A stretch of 64,000 nt of DNA. Source: Gnetum montanum (taxonomy: Eukaryota > Streptophyta > Gnetopsida > Gnetales > Gnetaceae). Positions 32,451 through 45,677 of this stretch are shown one piece after another. The notes under the pieces are model-generated. The model ran no database searches and had not been told where the DNA came from. It worked only from the letters and a program-made list of their open reading frames with translations. A program made the position numbers and the translations under genes. The first letter of the stretch is position 1, and each line of letters starts with the position of its first letter. The DNA lies in NCBI GenBank assembly GCA_015680685.1, contig MNCI01002312.1, forward strand, positions 295,185 through 359,184, in the 5' to 3' direction.

Positions 32451-35400
32451 TTGTTTTATACTAAAGAGGAGGAAGATCACTTCCTAATCTCTACAAAGGT
32501 ATCAAATGCTAGCAACAACAACACGTGGTATGTTGATAGTGGGTGCAGCAATCACATGACTAGGAAAAAGAAACTCTTCTTAAGTTTGAAAACATATGAT
32601 GGAAATGTCACCATAGGTAATGGAAAGAAGTTAACCATTGTTGGGATTCGATCGCTTGCCTTCACAACCATGCAACGTAAAAACTATGTTATTTCCCAGA
32701 TCTACTTTGTTCTAGATCTTCCAAAGAATTTATTAAGTGTGGGACAATTATGTCACAATGGGTATCGTGTTGCATTTGAAAAGAACGTTTGTAAAATCTC
32801 TAAGGCTGATGATGATAAGGGTATTGCTATTATCCCTATTAGCAAAAATCAAATGTATAAGTTGCAAATACAAAAGGATGTTCAATGCCTCACTATTAAT
32901 GACAACGGTGCTCAATTAGGACATGTCAACTTTGGCTCAATGGATTGCATGCAGAAAGAAGGACTCATCAAAGGTATGCCAAAATTTTCTTTGTCCAATA
33001 GTCATGATTGTGGCATATGTCAACTAGGAAAAATCACAAGATTGTCGTTTCCTAGAAAAGAACATAGATCTCAAGAAAAATTAGATCTAGTTCATATGGA
33101 TTTATGCGGTACCATGCAAGCATTGAGCCTAAGCAAAAACCACTATATGTTAATCATCATGGATGATTTTTCCAGATTTTATTGGGGTTATTTTATGAAA
33201 TTAATAGATCAAACATTGGGATTTTTTAAAGAATTCAAGGTGGTAGTAGAAAATCAAAGTGGAAATACAATCAAGAAAATCCGAATAGATCGTAGTAGTG
33301 AATTTTTGTCCCAAGAATTTGAGGAATTCTACAAGAAGAATGGAATTATTCATCAAACTACCACATCCTATACACCCCAACAAAATGGAGTAACTGAAAG
33401 GAAAAATAGAATTGTGGTTGAAATGGCTAGGTGTTTACTGCAACTATCAAACATAGAGGATATGTTTTGGGTAGAAGCTTGTGCAACATCAATTTATCTT
33501 TTAAATAGAGTGCCCTCCAGATCAATTCACAATAAAACACCCTATGAATTTTGACATGGTCATACACCTAATATTTCATATTTGAAAATATTTGGTTCAC
33601 GCTGCTATGTGCACATCCATGCCCAAAACAAACAAAAATTAGATGGCAAAGCTATGCCTTGTATTTTCGTTGGATATTCTCCCACATCTAAAGCTTATAG
33701 GTGCTATGATAAAAACAATCACAAGGTCGTTGATTCCTGTGACGTCAATTTTCTGGAACATGACTACATTGACCACAATCTATTTTTTCCATTAACAAAA
33801 ATGTTTTCTGCAGGCCCTAGCATTAGCACATTTTTTGAGCACCCTCCAAGCTATTGTCTTTCCAATGCCAAACCCACTCCAACAACACTAGGCTAGCACA
33901 CATCTTGAAACTCTTCTACTAGAGAGGGGCATCCTTCCCAGAATCACAAACACCATAGGAATTGTGTGACTCCTAGGCCCCAATGGCCCCCTATTTCCAT
34001 AGGGTCTTCCTTGCCTATTTTCCATGTGCTGGTGCCTCTCCTTCCTCACCAGTGCTCCCTCCATTCTGTGCAACAACGACCAGGCATCAATTTCGGTGCC
34101 CCAGCTCCACATTTTTTGGTTCCCGAGTCATCACTCCCTCCAACTACCAATTCCGTTATTTTGGCAGCATCCAATCTACATTTCTTGCATCCGCCAGCAT
34201 ACAATCCATCCTTTTTGAACTCCCTTCCATCCATCATTATATCCAATGCTGCTCCCTATGGGCCTCTAACTCCACATGCTTCTGTGTCGACATCTACACA
34301 AATTTTCCTTCCTCTTTCTACTTCATTTTTTGCAGAAACACCCTCCCTAATCCGATCAGTAGCCGCACCCTCCCAGATCCTTCCCTCTGCACCAGCCATA
34401 ACTCCTCCCCAGTGGTCTCCTTCTTCTTCACAGGTGTCTCTCTCTCACCCAGCCTCCCAAATGCTAGATCTGAATTTTCACTGCCGCCTAACCCATAGTC
34501 ATTCTTACCAACACCATGTCTAACCAACCCAGGGTGATGTAGACATTGCCATTACTCTCTTCTCCAACATGGGTGATGACTTCTATGCGTTGCTTATGCC
34601 GATGGGTGGGAGCTCTGATGGTCTAGAAAAACCATCCACCATCGTTGAAGCTGCGATAGATGATCATTGGATTGCAGCAGTGGAACGTGAGCTACAACAA
34701 ATCAATAAAAACAACACTTGGAGTCTAGTTCCTCATTTGTCCGATAAGCCTATCATCGACTTAAAATGTATATTCAAACTCAAGAGAAATCAATATGATA
34801 AACTAGACAAATTCAAAGCTCACCTAGTTGCCAAGGGCTATCTCCAACAACAAGGCAAAGACCTTGATGACAACTTTGCTCTCGTTTCACGAATGGAATA
34901 TGTGAAAATATTTTTAGCTATTACTGCACAAGTTGGCTATGTGGTATATCAACTGAATGTGACATCTGCATTCCTCAATGGCATTCTAAATGAAGAAGTC
35001 TATGTGGAACAACCCCTAGGTTTCATTGATAAAGGAAAACAAGATCATGTGTACAAGCTTCATAAAGCTTTGTACGAGCTCAAGCAAGCTCCACATGCAT
35101 GGTATGGACGTATTCATTCATTTTTCATCTAAGAAGGGTTCATCCATCTTCAATCCCAAACTACAATTTACAAAAAGGTATTTGGAGATGATTTTATTTT
35201 TGTCTATCTATATGTAGATGATTTAATTTATTTTTCATCTACAATTGCATTAAGAAATGATTTTCTTAATCCTATGCAAAATTAGTTTGAAATGTCTGAT
35301 CTAGGGAAAATTTCATATTTTTTGGGTTTTTAAGTAATCCAGAGAACAAAATCCATTTCCATATGTCAAATGAAATTTTCCTGATCCTTACTTGAGAAAT

Positions 35401-36185
35401 TTGGCATGATTAATAGTAATTCCTCAGACACACAACTCTCCCTTGGTATAAAACTTAACAAGAATGATAAATCTACTTTAGTTAATCTATCACTATACAG
35501 ATCCTTAGTTGGTGTTTTATTGTATCTCTCCAATACTCATCTAGATATTCAATATGTTGTCAATTACCTTTCTTGATTCCTACAAGATCCACATGAATCA
35601 CATTGGAAAGTTGCAAAACAAGTTCTACGTTACCAAACTACAACAAACTTTGGGATCACATTCCATCGACATACAAACTTCAAGGTATGGGGATACATTG
35701 ATGCAGATTGGGGAGGCGCCCTTGATGATCGAAAGTCAACTTCTAGTTTTTATCTCTTCTTTGATCCATTGCTCATCTCTTGGGGATCAAAGAAGCAGTC
35801 TTCAGTTGCACTCTCAACAGCCGAAGCAAAATACATAGCTGCATCAAGTGCTGCTTCTCAAGCCATATGGATTCACTCTATTTTCACTGAAATGAGATTT
35901 ACACTTGATCCTCCCATTTGCTTATACTGTGATAGCACAAGTGCTATTGCAATGGCTCACAATCCAGTTCAACATGGGCATACCAAGCACATTGATATCA
36001 AGCATCACCATCGCAAAAGCCTGATCCAAGACAACATCCTCAACATGGAACATTGTACAAATGAAGCACAACTAACAAATATTTTTACCATGATTCTGAG
36101 CTATGAGAAGTTTGCATCCTTCAGAGACCTCCTTGGAGTGGAACCCCTTACCATCATGGGGGGGGTTTTGAAAGATGATGTGTAG
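32451..36185 (+). pseudogene. pol of the copia element: protease, integrase, RT, RNase H
   Basis: Protease WYVDSGCSNHMT (~32525). The GAG-pre-integrase region is at ~32920-33050, with HDCGICQLGK. Integrase has its D in HMDLCG, the second D in IRIDRSSEF (usual DNGGEF lost) and E in GVTERKN; the first piece is open from 32451 to 33554. A Ser/Pro/Thr-rich linker lies at ~33900-34550. RT starts WIAAVERELQQI at ~34660; AFLNG and YVDDL (~35213) are present. RNase H has DADWGG, STAEAKY (~35815), CDST and KHIDIKHHH. Breaks: TGA at 33552, TAG at 33895, TAA at 35130, TAG at ~35284, TGA at 35574 and others. Confidence 0.88.
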
Positions 36186-36530
36186 ATGTTCCACATTGTT
36201 AGGAGATTGATCTCATCCTTTTATTTATTCTAAATAAGATGAGATCCTAGTTGTTCATGCTTATCCATATCCATGTTCATCCATACCCATGATTATCTCA
36301 TCCATAAATAAGATGATAAGGATCATTCCCATGATTTTAGAGACTCATGCTTATCTCTTCAAATCCATTCTTGGAAGGATCCAAGTCTATATAATTGTAG
36401 TAGCACATATTCATAAACATATAGATTCTGGATTATCATATTGTAAGTGTGTTTTTTGTTCTAACAAAGTTCTTTAATTTCTGTTTAGCATAGATAGTAG
36501 ATCGAGGGCCCTTTAGATTCAGATTTCTTA
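36167..36530 (+). repeat. 3' LTR of the copia element (364 bp)
   Basis: Same as the 5' LTR except for small insertions (a repeated CATCCATACC block and a ~50-bp different segment near 36420-36475). By eye roughly one base in ten differs, so the insertion is not recent. Confidence 0.85.
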
Positions 36531-36620
36531 GCTTGAAGCCATGGGTTCAATTCTAGTGAATACTGAGTTATATAAAATTCAAAGTGTATCTATGTTTAAT
36601 TTATTAAAGAAAAAAACATT
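36531..36620 (+). mobile_element. SINE copy 2, 3' part
   Basis: B-box-like GGGTTCAATTCT at ~36543, then a body with ACTGAGTTATATAAAATTC and an A-rich tail. Its 5' part is at 31135-31151, split off by the copia insertion. Confidence 0.55.
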
Positions 36621-36873
36621 TAAAATAAATTTTATAATAAATGAAAATACAAGAACAAGGTTATGACAAGATAAACTAATTCACCGTAAATAAAGCATCC
36701 ATGATAGAAAATTTATTAGTCACCGTTTATTGAATGTTACACTGAAAGCCAGTAGGAATGACCAACGCGCTGGATAACGGCACTTAAGAAGCACTGCAAA
36801 CACTCGACTACTTAAACTTTTGGTTGCAAATTTTTGGTTATACAAAATGATAACCATATCGTGATTCATTCTT

Positions 36874-39581
36874 TCAACGTAATTCTAACTCGCTAAGGCA
36901 GTAATACACAACACAAGGGCGTTCATGGTTGTGGGTACCCTCATACGTGGTTATCACGATGTTGCCATCCATGGGATCTCTTTCAATTCTCTTCCTGACT
37001 GTGCAGCTTCTTTCTAAGCATCTGTAGTAGTTTCTGCACAAGAAAGTTTAATTACCATGAACTAATGCTATCACCATGAACCAATGAAACAATTAGTCAA
37101 GAAAATATTAAAGAATACCCGTTATACAATAAGGATTCTTCACTGTTAGTTTTTTACATTCTAAATATGTTTGCTAATCCTCAAGCTTTGAAGGGGTTGA
37201 TAAAAGTCTTTTTGATAACTGGGTTAACACCAAAATATGGATAACGTAATTTTAATAAAAGTATTAATAGTGATGAATTAGAAATAATAATTTAAAGACT
37301 AAAATATCCATCATTGTTACTTTGGGTAAATGCTTCAATTAGATTATAAAGTTGATAAAATGTACTAGAAATAGGATTGACTTAGGACAATTAAAAACTT
37401 TAGATGCAGACATGCTAAGGTGTTGATGAATAGTTGGATGGCTAGCCACATACCCTCCATGCAACTACTGCTTGGTTTGAAAGCCCAGGTTATACACCAT
37501 TTGCACCTTAGGTGCCAACACAGTTATTTCATTTCAGAAAAGAAAATGGCTACATGCTTATTGTACACTATCAAAAAAAGAATTCCAATAAAACTTTTTA
37601 AAAAGTTTTAAGAGAGAGATAAAAGAGACTTGCTATTTTATATAGTGTGCTAATGCTTCGAAAAAGTGCCATGAGCATTAAGTGACACAGGGGTTGGGGA
37701 TTGTTATGGTAAACTCTAAAAACCACAAAAAATATTAATAAATAGTAATAATACATTCACATCATTGATACCTTGGTTCATGACCAAGATAATTAGATAT
37801 AAAATACATGACATCATAGTTTCAAAACACCATGAACAACACTGAAGAGAGAAAGGAAAGGTTCATAACCAGCAACAATACATTCATGACCAAGATAACC
37901 TAGGTGTTGCAAGTCTTAGGTACTTAGAAACTTAGAAATGCAAAAACCTAAATCAAAGAAGTAATAGGTGTATTAAGCTAAATTTAGAGAAGCAGAAATG
38001 TGATTCAGAGATGCAATGGCTATGTTAAGCCAAATTTGAAAATGCACCAAGAAATGCAAATGAGACATGGTGTATAATATAAATCTTAAATTTATAAATA
38101 TAATAAATAAAAAATATGTGTAATGCATACTCTTTAAAAAAAATTTAACAAAATGTTTTATCTAAAGTAAAAGTTTCATTCTATTTTGAAATCTGTTAGA
38201 GGTTCCGAAACTTAAAGAGGGTGCAAATTTTTGCAAAAAAGGTGAATCCATGGCACATACAAAAGAATCAAATATAAAGTACAAAAGAATCATAGCTTCA
38301 AAAAAATTATGAGATAAAAAGAAAGGCTAAATGATTTTAGCATGCAGGTTTTTAGGCATACATGGATGCAAAATACCAAACAAATTTCACAGTGCATATA
38401 TGAGAGGAAGACTAGAAGTGCTTTTCTAAATAAAAATGGCATCTTACATGGTATGGTTGATTCAAAAAGCTCAAATACTAAACTACCCAACAAATTCCAA
38501 TAAAATAGAAAGAAAGTTTTACAATGTGGTGATGAGTTTTACTATTTTACATGGGAATGTTTGGGCCTTCAAAATCTATCATAAATAATAAATCGATGCG
38601 ATCATACATACCAGAGAAGCACCCAGAATGGCTTTCTATGATAGTATAGTAAGGTTAAGACAAGGTTGAGGGAATCTTAGATGGTATGGCTTGGTCAAAG
38701 AAGATAGACACGAAAGTGAATAAACGTCTCAGACGTTACGAAACAAAGTGCCCGCAAGGTTAGTGCACCCGTAATAGCAAAAAATGGTATGGTTTGGTCA
38801 AAGAAGATAGACACTAAAGTGAATAAACTTCTCACAGTGCACCGATAATAGCATCAAACTTGCCTCTTGATTAAAACAAGAACATCAGTATATCTGGAAT
38901 ATTTGAAAGGCTAAAACGATAGTGATTACCACATCTGTTTTATATCTGCCTTTAGGACAAACGCTTTTCTTGAAGCATAGCCATAGGTATTGAAACAAAG
39001 AAATCGATTTTAAACACTTACCTGGGAAATGGACTTCCTTTGACTGGCTTCTTGCCGTACTTTCGCCATTTGTAACCATCCTCCATGACCTCCTTCTCAG
39101 ATCTGGTCATGAACACAAACTTCGGTCCGCTTTCTCTGCTCCTCCTCATTCTTTTCTTCTCTGTAACAACACACCTAAAAACAGGCAAACAAAACATCTA
39201 ATTTCGTTTCCAAAAAATAGACAAAAACTTCGTTGCTGTCAAGAACATGCATGAAGAAAAGCGATCTTACAGAGGAGCAGTTTCTGATTCTGTCAAAGGC
39301 TCATGAAGATGATTCTTCTTTATCATCCCTTCTTCTTCTCCAGGGTGGCCTCCAACTTTAACCAGAGACTGCTGCTGCTGAACCTCCTCCTGATTCAGGT
39401 TATTTTCAGAATAACCCAACATGATACATGGCTCATCTGCATCCTTTCCAGTAAACCTGCAACTGCAGTTGGTTGCATCATCATGATTAGTATCACAAAG
39501 CAGTCCTTCCCACAGATGGTTCAGCTCCTCCATTTTAAATGGATGTAAGAATATTGAATATAGATCTGTGGATACAGACAT
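36874..39581 (-). CDS. WRKY: WRKY transcription factor, group IIc, WRKYGKK variant (3 exons)
   Basis: Nuclear DNA-binding regulator. CDS on the minus strand: 39581-39271, 39174-39022, 37033-36874 (TGA), 207 residues. Introns of 96 and 1988 bp have GT/AG ends (GTAAGA, GTAAGTG; TTTTAG, TTGTGCAG) and phases that join without a break. Basic stretch KKRMRRSR at 110-117, DGYKWRKYGKK at 136-146, and zinc ligands C160, C165, H189, H191 (C-x4-C-x23-H-x-H), which define group IIc. The second intron splits the Arg codon of SPFPR, the conserved WRKY intron site. GKK in place of GQK is a known IIc variant (as in AtWRKY50/51), reported to shift W-box preference. The start could be the second ATG at 39533 (191 residues), because TATCCACAG before it looks like an acceptor. 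No stops: apparently intact. Confidence 0.94.
38681..38860. repeat. Tandem duplication in WRKY intron 2
   Basis: ATGGTATGG(C/T)TTGGTCAAAG starts at 38681 and again at 38784 (103-bp period). The second unit is shortened inside. Intronic; no coding effect. Confidence 0.75.
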
Positions 39582-40698
39582 AAGGAAAATGGGTTTTTAT
39601 AATGAGCTAAATCATTCACCTCAAGTTCATAGGTAAGCAAACGCGTAACCTCTGGTTTGAACCCAATCTTCAATCTTAAGAAATAAACACATTATATGAT
39701 GATTCCTGAACAAAAAACAGATTAGCATGACCGGGTCTTGCCGTGAATGAGAGAAAGGGGGGCAGGAATTTAAAAACCCATCAGTGTCTCCTCTCCTTTT
39801 GCAATTTCTCCATTGTTTCCCACTTTCTCCTGAAACAGAAACAACATCGCTGCTTCTCCGTTTACTTGAAACTTGACTTAAGTCGTGGTCGTCGTGAAAT
39901 CTTCTCCATTAGGATTTACGTAATTTGTGAGGGTGGGCATGATAACTACTTTATCTCCATTGTAATCAGCGGCAGAGTTACCCGAAACGGAAACGGGGCA
40001 ACCTGACGGCAACGCAACGGAAACCGCAAAAAATTAGGTTGTGAAATTCACTACTACATGTTAATAATAAAAAAATCCCTCAAAGACAAGCTTACTATGT
40101 TTAACTTTGAAGAGATGGACTTTAAGAATGAGAAGCTGATATTTTACAGAATATGAATTACAGTGATTGAACTTTACTGTAATAAGAACTCTGACTTAAA
40201 GAAGAGAATCTCAGTAAAACTAACCACATATAGAGTTGACGAACGATTTATGGTTATGGACAGCAATGCAGAAGCAACAGCAATGGCCGTGGATAGCGAT
40301 GCAGAAAGAAGCAGTAGCAATAGCAAGATCAGCATCATTAACATGCTATTGCCATCCTCGCCATACAAGTGGCCCTAAATTATTTTTGGTCCATGTTTAC
40401 TGTTTCACACATTCAATTCGCTGCAGACCTGCATTTAATTCGGGATAGATGCAATAGTTGAGAATAAAGCATGGTATCCTTTCGTTTCTTATCTTTGAAA
40501 CCATAAAATTAAAAAATAAAATCAAAGGAAATAAAACGGGTTAAAAACGTTTTATTCTCCTCAGAAACGTTTCGCCCAGCAAGTGACGGTGTTCATGGCA
40601 ACGGCGTTTTGAAACAGGATCCCGTTTCTGCAAAGAAAAACGTGAAACTTTATGAATCCGTTGCATTTTTAGCAACATAGATCAGCGGGACTGTCAAT

Positions 40699-40729
<31 letters not shown>

Positions 40730-40839
40730 TAAAAATCCAGGGTATCAAAGCAGAGTTCTGCAAAGAGGAGAAACTCCAAATCAATAAAAAGAAAAGATTT
40801 AGGATCAGTGGAATTATGAAAGTTAAATATGCTTGGAAC
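39582..40839. other. WRKY upstream region and TA microsatellite
   Basis: Presumed promoter side of the WRKY gene. A pure (TA)n run of about 12 units lies at 40699-40722. No other gene recognised. Confidence 0.6.
39873..39878 (+). promoter_or_regulatory. W-box upstream of the WRKY gene
   Basis: TTGACT about 290 bp upstream of the first ATG. WRKY genes often carry W-boxes and are cross-regulated by WRKY proteins. One six-base match is weak evidence. Confidence 0.25.
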
Positions 40840-40975
40840 AATAAGTTATTAGCTTTGTGGTAAGGGTCATGGCTTAGTAACCCTGAACCCTGATCTTGTC
40901 CTGGTAACCTTAGGTCATAAGTTCAATTCTACTGAGTTATAAGTTGATTTATAAAAAATTGGTAAAAGGAATTCT
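40840..40975 (+). mobile_element. tRNA-derived SINE (copy 3)
   Basis: A-box-like TTAGCTTTGTGGTAAGGG at 40849-40866, B-box-like AAGTTCAATTCT at 40919-40930, then ACTGAGTTATAAG as in copy 2 and an A-rich tail. The A-B distance is longer than in copy 1, suggesting an insertion. Confidence 0.5.
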
Positions 40976-42715
40976 GATATTGGTCGGATAAATTAAAGGG
41001 TATCACTGAGCCTAAATAAAAATTTCAGTTCCAATTTTCATTTTTTGGCTTTTCTTTGTATTTTTAAAGATAAAAAAATTTGAATTCTATGTGTGTAGGG
41101 ACTATCTACTAAAGGTGCTTATTTCTCATGTTAGGATTGGGAATCAAGTCTTTCTAACTATTTTCAATAACGTTACGCTTTACCTCATCAATCAACTTCT
41201 AAAAGCTCAAAAATATCGATTCTACAAATGCCAACCTATGCCAACCTGGATGTTACTTCAGAGCCATTGTCCCAAGATCCTCTGAAAAATGTTATTCGAG
41301 AGTTATCTTATGCTCCAGAAGATTATTTTCCAGATTATCACACAGTTCTGAATGCTAATAGACCCACATATTAAATATGAAAGCTGATGACGGATAGCTG
41401 CGTGGCCCAGACTCTTTCAGAGCAGTGAACGCTTGGTTTTTTGAAATCTGGTTCCACGTGTCTTGTTCAATTCAATCTTTTGATCTCGCAGTCAACCAAA
41501 GTGGAAACGTAAGAAGAATAAATGGATTCTTGCGCGTTGAATAGCCTCCTATGTCTGACAATGGTTGGTTGAAATATTGAAAATTGGTGCGTCACCGTGT
41601 GAACGGAAGAAAGGTATCCAGCACTCGCTGCAACAATCAAAATCATGGATGTCAGACGCCGCCTTTTTAGCGGTCAAGCACACAATTTTTACGATGGAAC
41701 ATTCGACAGGGCCGCAGACCATACTTTTTCCCTTGTTTTTGTCCCCGTGTGTACGTTTCCTTCGTTTGCTGGACCAGAAGCCGAATTTGTTGACATATTT
41801 ACCGACATCAAATTAAATGGAAATGGAATGGAAATGAGCTTTCATGTTAGAAGTCACAAGTCCCAATTTTAATGAGCTTTCATCTCGTACTTCTAAGTTA
41901 AAGTTGAATACTAATCAGTTGTTTTATTGTTTGCAACCTTGGAGCAGATACACCAACTCGTGCACTCTTTCCAATCTCGATTTTCTACATCGACGTGTGT
42001 TATCATCATAATTTTGAGCATTTTGAGCTCTTTGTTGTTCTCCTGGTCTTATAAACTCGCAGTTCTTAAGGATTCCCAGCATTAGGTAGCTCTTTGGCAT
42101 GTACTCCCTTCTTCGGCATGTACTCCCACACCCTGAAAAAGATTATGTTTCAAGATGTTTTCTTTAAATTGCACAATATAGATATTATAAAAAGACTTCT
42201 AAAGGTTTCTATTTGATATAAGTTATAAAAATGGTGTCTTAGATAATTTAGACATGTATAAAAAAGATTGATAAACTTATACATGAAGACTTTGAGTGAT
42301 TTGTATTTCATATAAGCTACAAAAATAGTGTCTTAAATGGTTTAGGTACATGCAAAAAAGATTAGATAATAAACTTATCAAAGAACATTGATATATTACT
42401 ATTTTAGCAAAGCCAAATGAATAGAAGATCAAAAAAGACAAGAAAAATTATTGGAGATGACCTGAAGAAATTGCAAATAAACAAGAGTGTATCTCTTCAT
42501 TAAGATAAATGGCCAAAGAGAACTCATGTAACCAACCGCATTTTGTTGAGACAAGGCTAGGATGATGATGATGATACGATGACAATGATTCAATTTCATA
42601 ATTAGATTCTACAACTACAAAGAATAAAAGTTTCATAGTAAGGTTTTCTTTTCTCTTCTTTGAATTTTAATAAATTGATAGTATAGTGGTACAAAAATTA
42701 ACTTTTATTAGAGTT
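40976..42715. other. Intergenic, nothing certain
   Basis: Two overlapping short frames near 41565-41872 (75-83 codons) resemble no family I know and have no splice or promoter support. Two related blocks around 42205-42260 and 42290-42345 share ATATAAG(T/C)TA(T/C)AAAAATAGTGTCTTA-like words, a small diverged duplication. Confidence 0.4.
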
Positions 42716-45677
42716 TGATTTTATGTCTCTTAGATAACTCTAATTACCATAATCTAATGAATAAGAAGTAATAATGTAGAATCATAAGATCACAACTTTC
42801 TTCTTAACCATAACTACTTCTCATAATACTTTGCAATTGTGAGTATCATAAGTCTTATTAATTAAGCTACTTATGAATTCTCGTAGGATAAATAGAGTTA
42901 TGTTCTATTAATTTTGTAACTTAGTACTAGCCATAGGCTATTGTAGATAGTCTACAAGAAGTACTATTTTCGAATGTGGTAATTTGGAACATCATCTTTG
43001 GGCTTATTGTATTTTCAAGTTTTGACTTGCTAAGAGTATAAGAACTTCTTGTGTTTTGGTGACATTGCTCTTTCTAGGAATCCATCTTCTTTTGGCTGGT
43101 ATCCACTTATCCATTTTAAGGTTATGATATACTAATTATTGTTCATAACTCAATGTATTACAAAATTCTATAGTTAAACTAGATTCACTATCCTTGCTTA
43201 TGTATACTTGGCTAAGCTACTCTAACTTAGATTGCTAGGCTTTACAAAATATTTTTTCATAAGCCTTCCTTTCACTAGGCTTTATGAAATACTTCTTTGT
43301 AATCCTTCCTCTTCTTCTTCTTCATCATAATTTTTTGGATAATCTTCTCTTCTTATTTAAGAAACTAGACCAAGCTATATATGACACAAGTTAGATCTTC
43401 TTTTCTAATTTAAGAAATTGGATCCTTGTGTCACAAAGATTTGTTTATTATCTTCTATAACACTTGCTCATCAATCTTACAAATAGGACTAATGGCTACT
43501 TCATCTCCTCATGGTTCCATTTGAAAGAGCTTGGAGGATTCTTGCATTATGAATTATAATTTTTGTTGTTTCATAAACTTCTTTACTTATAATTCTTCTT
43601 TCCATTCATCACGAATTGGTTCACAATGCTCTTTCTTTCATGAGTTGGCTCAAAAGGTCTAATGCATGTTATGAACTTTGTGATTCTTTTTTTGGTTCTT
43701 CCTCATAGTTCTTCTCACATTTTATACTCATAGGTTATTTCTTCATGTTCTTCTTATTGTTCCTTATTTCTTTTTTACAAAGTGAGAAGTCTTACTCTCT
43801 TATCCTTCATAGGAAATTGCAACTCTTTGCCAAATCATTATGATAGTTTGTAATTGCTAATGAATTAAGTTTAGAAACAAATGATTGTAACTTAACTTAG
43901 GAGTATATTTTAACATTCCCCTTCAAGTATTAGTTTTCTAACTTAATCTTTCATGTTTACAAATTCATGAGTGGCTAAGATTAATTTCTTTAACTTGACA
44001 AATATTTTATATTTTGTGAAGCTTTCTTTCTCCAATTCACTTGTGAATTAGAAAACATGAAACTTAAGTTTCCTTCCATACAAACTTCAATAATTATTCT
44101 TCCTTTTCTACATCTTTAATCTTAATTATAATTTCAACTTCTTCCCTTTACTCTTAATAGTATCACTTTCATCCATTAGGTAGTTAATTCTTTACACCTG
44201 ATTATGACTTTCTTCTTAGCATAATTAATATTACAATGTTTGAATTTTACTATCATTATGATTTTCTTGTTCTTTCTAATTGCCTTAAAACTTTAGCTAA
44301 AATTATGCGTGAAATGAATTATGAGTGATGTACATGATTGAACTCCCTTTTCATTGACTTGTAATTCTTACCATTGCACCCCTTGTAGAGGCTCATAAAA
44401 CCCTAGCAAGGATCTTCATTCCTTCTACAAGGGCATGAAGTTCTTATTCTCATTTTGATCAAATCATTTTACATTTCACTTCTTGTGATATGGGGCCTTA
44501 TTTATATGATCTTATTTTATTTCATTTCTTGCAAAATGTATAACAAATTCATGCCAAAATTTGGTTTGGAATAGGATCATAATTGGGACTTATCTCTTAA
44601 TACTCATGATATGAAGTTCCAAGATTGACTATCAAAACTTTGAGATAATTTTTCCTTTAAATTTCATTGCCATCTCAATGATTAGTTAGAATGCAATCAC
44701 TTTTATTATGCTTCTTGTCATGTTCTATTCGACATGTGGTACCAACTTACTAATTTTAGAAAGAAACTACAAGGTGATAAACCCTTTCTTTTTACTACTT
44801 CAGTAGTCTTAATAGATTCTCCTTCCTACAACATGAATGGTTATGACTCCTTTCTTAATATGTGCCTCATCAACTAGAAAAATGGTGTAGATTGGTATCC
44901 ATGATTATAGGTTGTAGTCTCTAATTCTTTCATATTTAAATTAGTGTTTTCCTTATTCTTGGTTATCTTTCTTAACTAATTGTATTCTCCTTTGATTTTA
45001 AAATTTGCTTACCTTTCTTTTAGAATAACTATGGTCCCATGAAATTTTTAATTTACAATTATTTTGAAACATCATCTCCCTTGATACATGCCTTTTCAAA
45101 CTCAATTTACAGATGATTTTTTAGTTTCATTTTCTCGATGTAAATCTTATTAATCTTTTGGATCTTCCCATAGGTCCACCATTGTTATCAAAAGCTATCG
45201 TCACCATATTTTCTTTTAATTTCTTTTCATCTTCTATTTTTTTGAAACTTTCTTACAAACATAGCTTTCTTGATTGAAGTTTTGCAATGTCTAATTATGA
45301 TCTTCTTAATTCTTTCTTTCATATATTATGCAATCTCTTGAATTTAATACTAAGTAGTAATCTCTCCTCCTTCCTTTCACTAATACTATTTTAGAATTTG
45401 GTTTTACATCTCTTAATTAACTCTAATTACCAAGATTTAATGAGTAAGAAGTAATAATGTAAAATTGTAAGATCATAACTCTTTTTTTCATGATAACTAC
45501 TTCTTGTAATACTCTGTAGTTGTGGGTATTGTAAATCTTACTAAGTGAACTTCTTATAAATCCTCTTAGGATGAATAGAGTTATGTTGTATTGACTTTGT
45601 CACTTAGTAGTAGTCATAACATATCATAGATAACCTCCAACAAGCACTATTTCTAAATTTGATACTTCATAACATCA
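42716..45677. mobile_element. Non-coding element with 279-bp terminal direct repeats
   Basis: 42716-42994 and 45399-45677 are direct repeats of identical length (279 bp), both TG...AACATCA, with long matches such as AACTCTAATTACCA and AAGAAGTAATAATGTA. The ~2.4 kb between them is AT-rich without protein homology, like a LARD or TRIM-type non-autonomous LTR element. I found no convincing 5-bp target duplication or PBS. The left flank (~42669-42715) resembles the right flank (45678-45715), so a larger segmental duplication is another explanation. Confidence 0.55.

Larger units (their letters stand above)
31152..36530 (+). mobile_element. Ty1/copia retrotransposon with both LTRs
   Basis: LTRs at 31152-31477 and 36167-36530 enclose gag and pol in the order protease-integrase-RT-RNase H that defines copia. 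The target duplication GCTTG flanks it (31147-31151 and 36531-36535). A polypurine tract of eight G precedes the 3' LTR. Stops and frame breaks show it can no longer encode full proteins. Confidence 0.92.

Noticed and set aside
33966-34523. Ser/Pro-rich proteins in two plus-strand frames
   Set aside because: This is the variable linker between integrase and RT of the copia element; overlapping frames are compositional.
39303-39548. 81-codon plus-strand frame
   Set aside because: Antisense shadow of WRKY exon 1.
41565-41872. Two overlapping frames that might be a gene
   Set aside because: No recognisable domain, no splice or promoter support, and two equally plausible frames.
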